From Ensifer sp. BR816 (lineage in GTDB: Bacteria > Pseudomonadota > Alphaproteobacteria > Rhizobiales > Rhizobiaceae), in the NCBI RefSeq assembly GCF_000378985.1, contig NZ_KB905370.1:496001-560000 (forward strand): a stretch of 64,000 nucleotides of DNA. The letters run 5' to 3'. The notes beneath the pieces are model-generated. The model was not told the DNA's origin, did no database searches, and was given only the letters and a program-made list of their open reading frames with translations. The translations under genes and the position numbers were made by a program. Below are positions 35,815-44,178 of the stretch, piece after piece; the first letter of the stretch is position 1, and every line of letters begins with the position of its first letter.

Positions 35815-36852
35815 CTAGGCAACCGCCCAGTAGAGCGGGAACATCGGGTCGAATACGGTGATCAGGCCGGCCTCCGTCTCGATCTTGGTGGGATAGCGGA
35901 CCGGCTCCCTGCCCTTGCGCAAGGTGATCGTTTCCTCATTCGCCGGCAGACCGTACCAGGCGGGGCCGTTCAGCGACGTGAAGGCCTCGAGCCGGTCGAG
36001 TGCCCCCTCCTCCTCGAAGACATGGGCAAGGCAGCTCATCGTGTTGAGCGAGGTATAGATGCCGGCGCAACCGCAGGCGCATTCCTTGAGCGGATCGACA
36101 TGGGGGGCGGAGTCGGTGCCGAGGAAGAACCGCACGTCACCGGAGACTGCAGCCTCCCTGAGCGCCAGACGGTGGCTCTCTCGCTTGGCGACCGGCAGGC
36201 AATAATAGTGCGGCTTGACGCCGCCGACGAGGATGGCATTGCGGTTGATGATCAGGTGATGGGTGGTAATCGAGCCCGCGAGGTTGGCCGCATGTTCCTT
36301 GATGTAGTCGACCCCGTCCTTCGTCGTCACATGCTCCATCGTGATGCGAAGATCCGGCAGGCGCCGGCGAAGCGGGTCGAGAACCGTTTCGATGAAGACG
36401 GCCTCGCGATCAAAGATATCGACTTCCGGCGTCGTCACCTCGCCGTGGACGCAGAGCGGCATGCCGATCTCGGCCATGCGCTCGAGAACAGGCATCGCCT
36501 TCGTGATGTCGCGGACGCCGCTGTGCGAATTGGTGGTCGCGCCGGCCGGATAGAGCTTCACCGCCTTGACGAGACCGCTCCTGTAGCCGGCCTCCACGTC
36601 GTCGGGGTCGGTTCCCTCGGTGAGGTAGAGCGTCATCAGCGGTTCGAACCGGTCACCGGCAGGGATCGCGGCAAGGATGCGTTCGCGATAGGCGGCCGCA
36701 TCCGCCGATGTCACCACCGGCGGCACCAGATTGGGCATGACGATGGCGCGGGCGAAATGCCGGCTCGTGTCGCCGATGACGCCACGCAGAACGTCGCCAT
36801 CACGCAGGTGGAGATGCCAGTCGTCCGGGCGGCGAATAGCGAGCTCTTGCAT
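35815..36852 (-). CDS. pyrC: Dihydroorotase
   Basis: Cyclises carbamoyl aspartate to dihydroorotate in pyrimidine synthesis. 345 residues, type II (E. coli PyrC-like). Metal ligands appear in [10 protein letters not shown] at residues 11-20, the carboxylated Lys in [17 protein letters not shown], then [29 protein letters not shown] and [20 protein letters not shown] with the metal-binding Asp. Forms a pyrC-pyrE pair. Confidence 0.95.
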   Translation of the reverse strand: MQELAIRRPDDWHLHLRDGDVLRGVIGDTSRHFARAIVMPNLVPPVVTSADAAAYRERILAAIPAGDRFEPLMTLYLTEGTDPDDVEAGYRSGLVKAVKLYPAGATTNSHSGVRDITKAMPVLERMAEIGMPLCVHGEVTTPEVDIFDREAVFIETVLDPLRRRLPDLRITMEHVTTKDGVDYIKEHAANLAGSITTHHLIINRNAILVGGVKPHYYCLPVAKRESHRLALREAAVSGDVRFFLGTDSAPHVDPLKECACGCAGIYTSLNTMSCLAHVFEEEGALDRLEAFTSLNGPAWYGLPANEETITLRKGREPVRYPTKIETEAGLITVFDPMFPLYWAVA

Positions 36853-36996
36853 TTAGGCTTTCTCCCGATGCTCGCGCCCGATCCGCGCGGGCGGCGTCAA
36901 AGCCGGCCGATGCGCTTGAAAGGGCGGTAACTCATGTGGTGAACCGCGCCTCGATATCATCATTGCTCCGCCGAACACAATGGCTCGAAGCATATT

Positions 36997-37617
36997 TCAA
37001 AAATCCCGGATCACGAGATCGCTGGCGCGACGGCTGCCGACGACGCGGCGGGCGTTCGGGATATCGTTACCGAAAGCCTTTGTCCGCGCGGTCTCGTCAT
37101 CATAGCCGTGGTCGTACCAGCGCTGCAGCAGCCGTTGCTCGAGCACATCGATGCCCGGATCGATAAAGATCGAATAGTCGAAGGCGCCATCGAGCCTGTT
37201 CCACGGCGCCTCGTCGAGCAGCAGGTAGTTGCCTTCGACGAGGACGATGCGCGTTTCCGGCGCAATCGCTCGCGCCGAAGCGATCGCCAGTTCGCGGGAC
37301 CGGTCGAACACCGGCACCAGCACCTCACCGTCATCCGCGCGGACCGCCGCCAGCGTCGCCAGGAACGCCCGCACGTCGAAGGTCTCCGGCGCCCCCTTGC
37401 GAGGAAGCAATCCCTTTTGCTCGAGGACGGCATTGTCCATGTGGAAGCCGTCCATCGGCAGCACCGCGACGCTTTCCCCCGCCTCGGCGATCGCCTCGGC
37501 AAGGCCGTCGGAAAGCGTCGACTTGCCGGCTCCCGGTGGACCGGCGACGGCGACGATGAAACGGCCGGCACCCGCCGCCCGTTTCAGGATCTCGTCCTTC
37601 AAGGACTGCACATTCAT
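36997..37617 (-). CDS. frcK: P-loop sugar/nucleoside kinase-like protein of the fructose operon
   Basis: A 206-residue P-loop NTPase of the uridine kinase/pantothenate kinase-like superfamily. Walker A is VAGPPGAGKSTLSDGL (~24-39); VAVLPMDGFHMDNAVLEQKG holds the substrate Asp typical of the group, and RIVLVEGNYLLLDEAPW is the Walker B-like strand. Its ATG overlaps the frcA stop as ATGA, so it is translated with the transporter. It matches the last gene of frcBCAK as I recall it from S. meliloti; a role in fructose metabolism is implied by position, not proven. Confidence 0.88.
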   Translation of the reverse strand: MNVQSLKDEILKRAAGAGRFIVAVAGPPGAGKSTLSDGLAEAIAEAGESVAVLPMDGFHMDNAVLEQKGLLPRKGAPETFDVRAFLATLAAVRADDGEVLVPVFDRSRELAIASARAIAPETRIVLVEGNYLLLDEAPWNRLDGAFDYSIFIDPGIDVLEQRLLQRWYDHGYDDETARTKAFGNDIPNARRVVGSRRASDLVIRDF

Positions 37618-38396
37618 GCGGCGATTGCCTCGCCGGGCGGCGCCTTGGCACCGGTCATGAAGGCGACGGCATCCGACATCGTGTATTCCTTCGGATTGAT
37701 GACGCAGAGCCGGCGGCCGAGGCGGTGGATGTGGATCCGGTCCGCAACCTCGAAGACGTGCGGCATATTGTGCGAGATCAGCACGATCGGCAGACCGCGA
37801 CTGCGCACATCGAGGATCAGTTCCAGAACACGCCGGCTTTCCTTGACGCCGAGCGCCGCGGTCGGCTCGTCCATGATGACGACCTTGGAGCCGAAGGCGG
37901 CAGCGCGCGCCACGGCCACACCCTGGCGCTGGCCGCCCGAGAGCGTTTCCACCGCCTGGTTGATGTTCTGGATGGTCATCAGGCCGAGCTCGGACAGCTT
38001 CGCCCGCGCCATCTTCTCCATGGCGGCGCGATCGAGAGTGCGGAACAGCTTGCCCAAAAGGCCCTGCTTCCGGATCTCGCGACCGAGGAACATGTTGTCG
38101 GCGATCGACAGCGCCGGCGACAAAGCAAGGTTCTGGTAGACCGTCTCGATACCGGCAGCACGCGCCTCCATTGGCGAGCGGAAGTGCACCGGCTGGCCCT
38201 CGAGGCGGATCTCGCCTTCGTCCGGAGTGACGGCACCGGAGATCGCCTTGATCATCGAGGACTTGCCGGCGCCGTTGTCGCCGATCACCGCGAGGATTTC
38301 ACCCGGGTAGAGGTCGAAATCGGCGTTGTCGAGGGCAGTGACGCGGCCATAGCGCTTGACGAGGCCGCGGGCGGTGAGAATGGGTTCCTGTGCCAT
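37614..38396 (-). CDS. frcA: Fructose ABC transporter ATP-binding protein
   Basis: ATPase of the CUT2 sugar importer. 260 residues, a single ABC domain rather than the double-domain RbsA/MglA type. Walker A is IGDNGAGKSS, signature LSGGQRQGVAVARA, Walker B KVVIMDEPTAALG, switch His in IVLISHNMPHVFEVADRIHI. The ATG at 38396 shares a base with the frcC stop (TAATG) and the stop overlaps frcK, so frcC-frcA-frcK are translationally linked. Confidence 0.93.
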   Translation of the reverse strand: MAQEPILTARGLVKRYGRVTALDNADFDLYPGEILAVIGDNGAGKSSMIKAISGAVTPDEGEIRLEGQPVHFRSPMEARAAGIETVYQNLALSPALSIADNMFLGREIRKQGLLGKLFRTLDRAAMEKMARAKLSELGLMTIQNINQAVETLSGGQRQGVAVARAAAFGSKVVIMDEPTAALGVKESRRVLELILDVRSRGLPIVLISHNMPHVFEVADRIHIHRLGRRLCVINPKEYTMSDAVAFMTGAKAPPGEAIAA

Positions 38397-39481
38397 TACG
38401 CTGCTACCTTTCTGATCCACTGGTCGATTGCGACGGCCGAGATGATCAGCACGCCGGTCAGGAAGACCTTCCATTGCGGGTCGGCACCAAGCATGTTGAG
38501 GCCCATCGACACGACGCCGACGATCATCGCGCCGATCAGGGTTCCGAGGATCGAGCCGCGGCCGCCGAAGAGCGAGATGCCGCCGATTACGGCCGCGGTA
38601 ATGGCCTGCAGGTTATAGTCGGTAACGGCTGCCGACGGGGAGATCGAGCCGTTTCGGCCGATCGAGACCCAGGCGGCCAAGGCGGCGATCAGGCCGGCGA
38701 TCGTATAGGCGCTGAGCAGCACCTTGCCGACGCGGATACCGGAGAGCTTGGCGGCTTCCGGGTCGTCGCCGACCGCATAGAGATGGCGTCCCCAGGCAGT
38801 ATGGTTCAGCGCGTACCAGAGGCCGAAGACGAGCACGACCATGGCGACGACACCGAGGGTCAACACCGCCGCGCCGACCTTGAAGGTCACGCCGAAGACA
38901 TGCAGCCACTGGGTCACCGCGGTTACGTCCGCCTCGCGGATGGTCGCGTTTTCCGAGTAGATGAAATTCGTCGACATGATGACGTACCAGGTGCCGAGCG
39001 TGACGATGAAGGGTGGCAGTTTCAGCCGGGAAACCAAAAGACCGTTCAAAAGCCCGCAGGCGCCGCCGACCACGAAACCGGCCGCCACGGCGATCGGCGC
39101 CGGCAGGCCGTAACTCACGGCGCAATTGCCCATGACGACGGCCGAGATGACCATGACGACGCCGATCGAAAGATCGATGCCGGCCGTCAGGATCACCAGC
39201 GTCTGCGCCGCACCGAGCATGCCGACGACAGCAATCTGCTGAAGGATCAGCGTCAGCGTGTAGGACGAGAAGAACCTGCCGCCGATCGCCAGACCGAAGA
39301 CGAGGATCGACGCGACGAGGACGACGAACGGCACGGCGGCTGGCGTCGAATGGAGAAAATGCTGGATTTTTTGAAGCGGCGTCTTGTCGTGCGTGTCGAA
39401 GGACGCCACATCCGTCGAACTGTTGACCAGGACCTTTTCGAATTCCTGGGATGGTTGTGCGGCTGTGTTTGGCTCGGCCAT
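38396..39481 (-). CDS. frcC: Fructose ABC transporter permease
   Basis: Inner-membrane permease of the CUT2 (ribose-type) sugar importer. 361 residues with about ten hydrophobic spans. Family motifs include TLVILTAGIDLSIGVVM, LLVSRLKLPPFIVTLGT, and ATTxxxx-like YNLQAITAAVIGGISLFGGRGSILGT. A soluble N-terminal tail of ~45 residues precedes the first span. GGGAGGAG lies just before the ATG at 39481. Separated from frcB by a 303-base gap with stable hairpins. Confidence 0.93.
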   Translation of the reverse strand: MAEPNTAAQPSQEFEKVLVNSSTDVASFDTHDKTPLQKIQHFLHSTPAAVPFVVLVASILVFGLAIGGRFFSSYTLTLILQQIAVVGMLGAAQTLVILTAGIDLSIGVVMVISAVVMGNCAVSYGLPAPIAVAAGFVVGGACGLLNGLLVSRLKLPPFIVTLGTWYVIMSTNFIYSENATIREADVTAVTQWLHVFGVTFKVGAAVLTLGVVAMVVLVFGLWYALNHTAWGRHLYAVGDDPEAAKLSGIRVGKVLLSAYTIAGLIAALAAWVSIGRNGSISPSAAVTDYNLQAITAAVIGGISLFGGRGSILGTLIGAMIVGVVSMGLNMLGADPQWKVFLTGVLIISAVAIDQWIRKVAA

Positions 39482-39732
39482 GGAGACTCCTCCCATAACC
39501 CCCACTCTCAAGGGGGCGCATTATTGCCGGATGCGCGGCCCGCCGGTTGTCACGGCAGGTCTCAGAACCTTTTTCGATCACGGTCAGTCCGGACTGTCCA
39601 TCCAGGTCGCAACCGTGACGGTTCCGAGAAGCCAGAGCGGTGCGCGCGCGAAAGCGCATCGCGACTTCCGTCTATCCCGCTCTCAAATTTGCGCAGGTTT
39701 CGCGCCTTGTCAAAGAGATCGGCGCTTATGCG

Positions 39733-39754
39733 AAGGGCGGCCGGGGCCGCCCTT
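39733..39754 (-). other. Stable hairpin between frcB and frcC
   Basis: AAGGGCGGCC-GG-GGCCGCCCTT, a perfect 10-base-pair stem, 31 bases past the frcB stop, without a T-run on the minus strand. As with the pstS-pstC hairpin it may protect the binding-protein mRNA and reduce read-through to the permease. A smaller CCCCC/GGGGG hairpin lies at 39501-39518. The rest of this 303-base gap shows nothing else I can name. Confidence 0.65.
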
Positions 39755-39784
39755 CCTATCGGTTGCTTCCGGACAGGCGGGCGA

Positions 39785-40810
39785 TCAGCCCCAGCACTTC
39801 TCCGTGCCGACCTTCGTGTCGATCGATTCGACGCCGGCAGCCGGCTTGTCGGTGACGAGCGCCACACCGGTATCGAAGAAGTCCTTGCCTTCGGTCGGCT
39901 TCGGCTTCTCCCCGGTCTCGGCGAATTTCTTGATCGCCTCGATGCCGAGCGCGGCCATCATCAGCGGATATTGCTGCGACGTGGCGCCGATGACGCCCTC
40001 GGCAACAGACTTGACACCCGGGCAACCGCCGTCGACCGATACGATCAGCACGTCCTTCTCCTTGCCGACAGCCTTGAGCGCCTGGTAGGCGCCTACAGCG
40101 GCGGGCTCGTTGATGGTGTGGATGACGTTGATGTCCGGATCCTTCTGCAGAAGGTTTTCCATCGCCGTGCGGCCACCTTCCTCGTTGCCGTTCGTCACGT
40201 CATGGCCGACGATGCGCGGATCGTCCTCGTCACCGATCTTGTTCGGATCCTTGGGATCGATACCGAAGCCGATCATGAAGCCCTGATCGCGCAGCACGTC
40301 GACGGTCGGCTGAGACGGGGTCAGATCGAGGAAGCCGACCTTTGCGGTCTTCGCGTTTTCACCCATCGTTGCGGCCGCCCACTGGCCGATCAGCTTGCCC
40401 GCCAGCAGGTTGTCGGTCGCGAATGTCGCGTCTGCGGCCGTTGCCGGATCGAGAGGCGTATCGAGCGCGATCACCAGAACGCCGGCGGCCTGCGCCTTCT
40501 TGACCTGGTCGACGATCGCCTTGGTATCGGACGCGGCAATGAGAATGCCCTTCGCACCATCGGCGATGCAGGATTCGATAGCGGCAACCTGGCTGTCGTG
40601 GTCACCATCGACCTTGCCGGCATAGGCCTTCAGCGTGACGCCGAGTTCCTGTGCCTTGGCGGTCGCGCCTTCCTTCATCTTGACGAAGAAGGGGTTGGTG
40701 TCGGTCTTGGTGATGAGGCAGGCGGAAACGTCGGCCGCCTGCGACGGCGACGCGAAGGCAACGCCGAGAGCGAGCGCGCCGAATGCGGTGGAAAGAACAG
40801 TTTTCTTCAT
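39785..40810 (-). CDS. frcB: Fructose-binding periplasmic protein
   Basis: Sugar receptor of the CUT2 importer. 341 residues. Signal peptide [20 protein letters not shown] with cleavage near SQAADV. Mature protein has the ribose-binding-type fold: [51 protein letters not shown], and the lobe-2 motif [24 protein letters not shown]. The ATG at 40810 has GGGAGGG upstream. First gene of frcBCAK, divergent from its regulator gene. Specificity for fructose (also mannose/ribose in S. meliloti as I recall) is by synteny. Confidence 0.93.
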   Translation of the reverse strand: MKKTVLSTAFGALALGVAFASPSQAADVSACLITKTDTNPFFVKMKEGATAKAQELGVTLKAYAGKVDGDHDSQVAAIESCIADGAKGILIAASDTKAIVDQVKKAQAAGVLVIALDTPLDPATAADATFATDNLLAGKLIGQWAAATMGENAKTAKVGFLDLTPSQPTVDVLRDQGFMIGFGIDPKDPNKIGDEDDPRIVGHDVTNGNEEGGRTAMENLLQKDPDINVIHTINEPAAVGAYQALKAVGKEKDVLIVSVDGGCPGVKSVAEGVIGATSQQYPLMMAALGIEAIKKFAETGEKPKPTEGKDFFDTGVALVTDKPAAGVESIDTKVGTEKCWG

Positions 40811-40930
40811 CAAACCCTCCCAAGGTTCAAATATTGCCGGAACCGGCCTTCAGGCTTCACCGCCGCAGCATTCTCCTCCTGCGGACGGCGCTTCCGAGCG
40901 TCAATCAAACACCAATTTTTCGGAGTGTCA

Positions 40931-40959
40931 ATAAATAAATCAAATTGAATTATTATTTG
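40931..40959. promoter_or_regulatory. AT-rich dyad, candidate FrcR operator
   Basis: An AT-rich imperfect inverted repeat in a GC-rich surrounding: ATAAATAAAT, centre TCAAATTGA (a 9-base palindrome), then ATTATTATTTG. ROK-family regulators such as Mlc/NagC bind similar AT-rich dyads. It is 121 bases before frcB and 120 before frcR, so it could serve both. Confidence 0.5.
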
Positions 40960-41078
40960 GATGTGGCATTCTGCGTGCAGTATCAGACCACGGCGCGAGC
41001 GCCCGGCGGCCGACAGAGCCGGCGGGAGAAGAAACGACAGATCTCGCGAGCAGGATGCCAACGGGAGGAGACGGTGGC

Positions 41079-42308
41079 ATGTCACTGACAGATCCGCATG
41101 GAGGATCGGCGCAACCCGATGTGATCGACCCGAGCGGCGGGGCGAACCAGACGCGCGTGCGCGCCTATAATGAACGGCTTGTCATGTCGCTGGTGCGCCG
41201 CCACGGCAGCCTGTCGAAGGCAGATATTGCGCGCCGATCCGGCCTTTCAGCGCAAACCGTGTCGGTGATCATGCGTGCGCTGGAGGCGGACGGGATGCTG
41301 ATGCGCGGCGCGCCCGTGCGCGGCCGCGTCGGCCAGCCCTCGATCCCCATGCGCCTCAATCCCGATGCCGTCTACTCCTTCGGGGTCAAGATCGGCCGCC
41401 GCAGCGCCGACCTGGTACTGATGGATTTTCTCGGCACCATCCGCCTGCATCTCCACCAGATCCACATCTATCCGCTGCCCGAGGAACTCGTCGCCTTCAT
41501 AGTCGAGGGCATCGCCAAACTCGAAAAGGAACTCGCCCCCGAGGATCGCAAGCGCATCGTGGGCGTCGGCATCGCAACGCCCTTCGAACTGTGGAACTGG
41601 GCCGAGGAGGTCGGGGCGCCGCACGAAGAGATGGACAGGTGGCGCGATTTCGACCTTGAGGCGGCGGTCGCCGCGCGCACGCCGCACCCGGTCTTCCTGC
41701 AGAACGACGGCACGAGCGCCTGCGGCGCGGAACTCGCCTTCGGCGTCGGCGCCAACTATCCGGATTTCGTCTATTTCTACATCGGCTCGTTCATCGGCGG
41801 CGGCGTCGTGCTCAATTCCGCCCTGTTCTCCGGCCGGACCGGCACGGCCGGTGCCGTCGGTCCGCTGCCGGTTTCGGGCAAGGACGGCAAGACGACGCAA
41901 CTGCTGAAGATCGCCTCGGTGTTCGTCCTGGAAAAACTGCTGCGCGATCGCGGCATGGATCCGAAGCCGCTCTGGTATTCGGCCGACGACTGGATCGATT
42001 TCGGCGAGCCGCTCGAGGTCTGGATCCAGGATTCGGCGGCAGCCCTTGCCCAGGCCATCGTCTCGGCCGTGTCGATCGTCGACTTCTCCGCCGCCGTGAT
42101 CGACGGCGGCTTCCCGCCCTGGGTGCGGGCCCGCCTGCTGGCCGCGACGCGCAAGGCGCTGCAGGAACTCGACCTTCAGGGCGTCACGGTTCCGGACCTC
42201 GTCGAGGGTGCGGTCGGAAGCCACGCGCGGGCGATCGGCGGAGCGAGCCTGCCCCTCTTTTCCCGCTATCTGCTCGATACGAACGTCCTCTTCAAGGAGC
42301 TTACCTGA
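41079..42308 (+). CDS. frcR: ROK-family transcriptional regulator of fructose uptake
   Basis: A 409-residue MarR-like winged helix (~25-85; LSKADIARRSGLSAQTVSVIMRALEADG) fused to a ROK sugar-binding domain. In the ROK part the ATP/sugar-binding type strings VGVGIATPFELWNWAEEV, FLQNDGTSACGAELAFGVG and FYIGSFIGGGVVL are present, but the zinc cluster GHxxxxxxGxxCxCGxxGC of ROK kinases is absent, as common in the regulators. ATG at 41079 follows GGGAGGAG by 8 bases. Divergent from frcB, so most likely its repressor. Confidence 0.88.
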   Translation: MSLTDPHGGSAQPDVIDPSGGANQTRVRAYNERLVMSLVRRHGSLSKADIARRSGLSAQTVSVIMRALEADGMLMRGAPVRGRVGQPSIPMRLNPDAVYSFGVKIGRRSADLVLMDFLGTIRLHLHQIHIYPLPEELVAFIVEGIAKLEKELAPEDRKRIVGVGIATPFELWNWAEEVGAPHEEMDRWRDFDLEAAVAARTPHPVFLQNDGTSACGAELAFGVGANYPDFVYFYIGSFIGGGVVLNSALFSGRTGTAGAVGPLPVSGKDGKTTQLLKIASVFVLEKLLRDRGMDPKPLWYSADDWIDFGEPLEVWIQDSAAALAQAIVSAVSIVDFSAAVIDGGFPPWVRARLLAATRKALQELDLQGVTVPDLVEGAVGSHARAIGGASLPLFSRYLLDTNVLFKELT

Positions 42309-42736
42309 TGCTGAAAGGAATAAACCCCATCCTGAGCCCGGAACTGCTGGCCGCGCTCAGGGCGATGGGGCATGGCGACGAGATCGCGCTCGTCGACGGG
42401 AACTATCCGGGCCAGGAGCATGCGCGCCGGCTGGTGCGGCTCGACGGCCACCACCTGATCCCGGCGCTCGATGCCATCCTCAGCGTGCTGCCGATCGATG
42501 ATTTCGTGCCCGCGGCAATCTTCCGTGCCACGGTCAAGCAGGACAAGGACGCCCTAGATCCGGTTCACCGGGACATCGTCGAATGCTGCCGCAAGCACGA
42601 ACCGTCGCAGCCGGTCGTTGCGCTTCTCGGCGGAGATTTCTATCCGCGCGTGAAAGCTGCCCATACGGTCGTGCAGACCAGCGAACCTCGGCTCTACGGC
42701 AATGTCATCCTGCGCAAGGGTGTGATCTATCCCTGA
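42308..42736 (+). CDS. RbsD/FucU family sugar mutarotase-like protein
   Basis: A 142-residue protein of the FucU/RbsD family, which speeds anomer interconversion of free sugars. Family strings are LSPELLAALRAMGHGDEIALVDGNYP, LVRLDGHHLIPALDAIL and EPRLYGNVILRKGVIYP. Catalytic-type His, Asp and Tyr residues (GHGDE, DGNYPG, LYGN) are in place. Its ATG overlaps the frcR stop as TGATG, so it is translated with the regulator; supplying the right anomer of imported fructose or a similar sugar is a reasonable inference. Confidence 0.87.
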   Translation: MLKGINPILSPELLAALRAMGHGDEIALVDGNYPGQEHARRLVRLDGHHLIPALDAILSVLPIDDFVPAAIFRATVKQDKDALDPVHRDIVECCRKHEPSQPVVALLGGDFYPRVKAAHTVVQTSEPRLYGNVILRKGVIYP

Positions 42737-42754
42737 GGTCACGCGATAACGCAA

Positions 42755-42788
42755 GGAACCCACCGGCGGTGCCGGCGGGTTCCTTTTT
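42755..42788 (+). terminator. Intrinsic terminator of frcR-fucU
   Basis: GGAACCCACCGGC and GCCGGCGGGTTCC form a 13-base-pair stem with a single A-C mismatch around GGT, followed by TTTTT. Confidence 0.92.
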
Positions 42789-42811
42789 ATCATCGCACGA
42801 CCCGGTCGCCG

Positions 42812-43249
42812 TTAGGCGGCGACAGTGTTGCCGACGCGTGCGTCAACCGAGAGCGCACCCGGGCCGAAGCTGGCAAGCACCAGGAAGGCACCGGCAATGG
42901 TGATGTTCTTCATCATCATGATCTGGTTGAACATCGACAAGAGGCCGTTTGCCGCTTCCGGGAAGTCGGGAACGTTGATCGGGCCGCTGTGGAAAACGAA
43001 GGCGGTGACGAGGCAGAAGGCGGCGAGCAGATAGGACGCGACGCGCGTCTGGAAGCCGACCAGAACGGCAAGGCCCGCGACGAGCTCGAAGAGACCGGCG
43101 AGATAGGCGAGCGCCGTTGCCGCAGGCCATCCGGCATTGGTGATCATGCCGGCGGTGCCCGCCGGATCGGCGAGCTTGCCGAAGCCGGAGACGATGAACA
43201 TGATCGAGAGAAGAACGCGCCCGATGAGGACGATGACATTCTGAGGCAT
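42812..43249 (-). CDS. DoxX family membrane protein
   Basis: A 145-residue, four-span membrane protein. The family start is clear: VLIGRVLLSIMFIVSGFGKLADPAG; then ALAYLAGLFELVAGLAVLVGF and ASYLLAAFCLVTAFVFHSGP, ending with FNQIMMMKNITIAGAFLVLA. DoxX-type proteins are loosely linked to quinol or thiol redox chemistry; no function can be stated here. AGGAG is 8 bases before the ATG at 43249; the longer open frame upstream is spurious. Confidence 0.85.
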   Translation of the reverse strand: MPQNVIVLIGRVLLSIMFIVSGFGKLADPAGTAGMITNAGWPAATALAYLAGLFELVAGLAVLVGFQTRVASYLLAAFCLVTAFVFHSGPINVPDFPEAANGLLSMFNQIMMMKNITIAGAFLVLASFGPGALSVDARVGNTVAA

Positions 43250-43468
43250 GCGCGAGGCTCCTGTTGGAAACTGATTTGCAGCAGGAATATCAGCATTTTG
43301 CGAATCGGCCAGCCGCCCTGGCGGAAACAGATCGTTCACAATTTCGAGACGACGGCGTGATGTCGTCAACGCTTTCCGGCAAATGCCTCGGTCGCCAAGC
43401 TCTTTTCTGTTGCAACAAGCCGCGACTGTGTGAAAAATTCCCGCGCTTAGGGCACGCGGGGAAATCTC

Positions 43469-44173
43469 ATGACCGAAATCAACCGGAGTCCCGCCTTCTG
43501 GCGGTCCTTTCCGATTTTTGAAGAGTTCGACAAGGAAACGCTCTGCGAACTCGCCGATATCGTCAGTTACCGGAAATGGCCCGCGGGCACGGTCATCTTC
43601 CAGCGCGGCGACGAGGGCAACCACATGATCGTCGTGGTTTCCGGGCGGATCAAGCTTTCGCTGTTCACGCCGCAGGGCCGGGAGTTGATCCTGCGCCAGC
43701 ACGAGGCGGGGGCGCTGTTCGGCGAAATGGCGGTGCTCGACGACCAGCCGCGCTCGGCCGACGCAACCGCGGTCACCGTCGCCGAGGGTTATGTGATCGG
43801 CAAGAAGGCTTTCCTCGATCTCATCACCCAGAAGCCAAGGATCGCCGAGGCGGTCATCCGCTTCCTCTGCGCGCAATTGCGCGACACGACGGACCGACTG
43901 GAAACGATCGCGCTCTATGATCTCAACGCCCGCGTCGCACGCTTCTTTCTGGCGACGCTCAGGCAGATCCACGGTAACGAACTGCCGGCAAGCGCCAATC
44001 TTCGCCTGGCGCTGAGCCAGACCGACATCGCCGCCATTCTCGGCGCCAGCCGGCCGAAGGTGAACCGCGCCATCGTCTGGCTGGAGGAATGCGGCGCTCT
44101 CAAGCGGACGGACGGCATCGTCTCGTGTAATGTGGGACGCCTGTTGAACATCGCCGATCCACCGGAGGACTAG
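43469..44173 (+). CDS. clr: CRP/FNR-family cAMP receptor protein (Clr)
   Basis: A 234-residue transcription regulator. The cyclic-nucleotide domain (~15-130) has RGDEGNHMIVVVSGRIKL and the phosphate-binding cassette LFGEMAVLDDQPRSADATA. A dimerisation helix follows, then a helix-turn-helix LALSQTDIAAILGASRPKVNRAIVWLEE. No FNR-type cysteines. It lies 5 bases upstream of an adenylate cyclase gene, and a perfect TGTT-N8-AACA site lies nearby. By synteny this is Clr (S. meliloti SMc02175 as I recall), the receptor for the CyaD1/D2/K cAMP cascade that limits nodulation. Confidence 0.88.
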   Translation: MTEINRSPAFWRSFPIFEEFDKETLCELADIVSYRKWPAGTVIFQRGDEGNHMIVVVSGRIKLSLFTPQGRELILRQHEAGALFGEMAVLDDQPRSADATAVTVAEGYVIGKKAFLDLITQKPRIAEAVIRFLCAQLRDTTDRLETIALYDLNARVARFFLATLRQIHGNELPASANLRLALSQTDIAAILGASRPKVNRAIVWLEECGALKRTDGIVSCNVGRLLNIADPPED

Positions 44174-44178
44174 GCCGA

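Noticed and set aside
38390-40948. An 852-codon plus-strand open frame opposite frcC and frcB
   Set aside because: It crosses the frcB-frcC hairpin region and is antisense to two clear transporter genes.
43410-43425. TGTTGCAACA upstream of clr as an autoregulatory Clr site
   Set aside because: The half-sites TGTT and AACA are only two bases apart, not eight, so it does not fit the Clr consensus.
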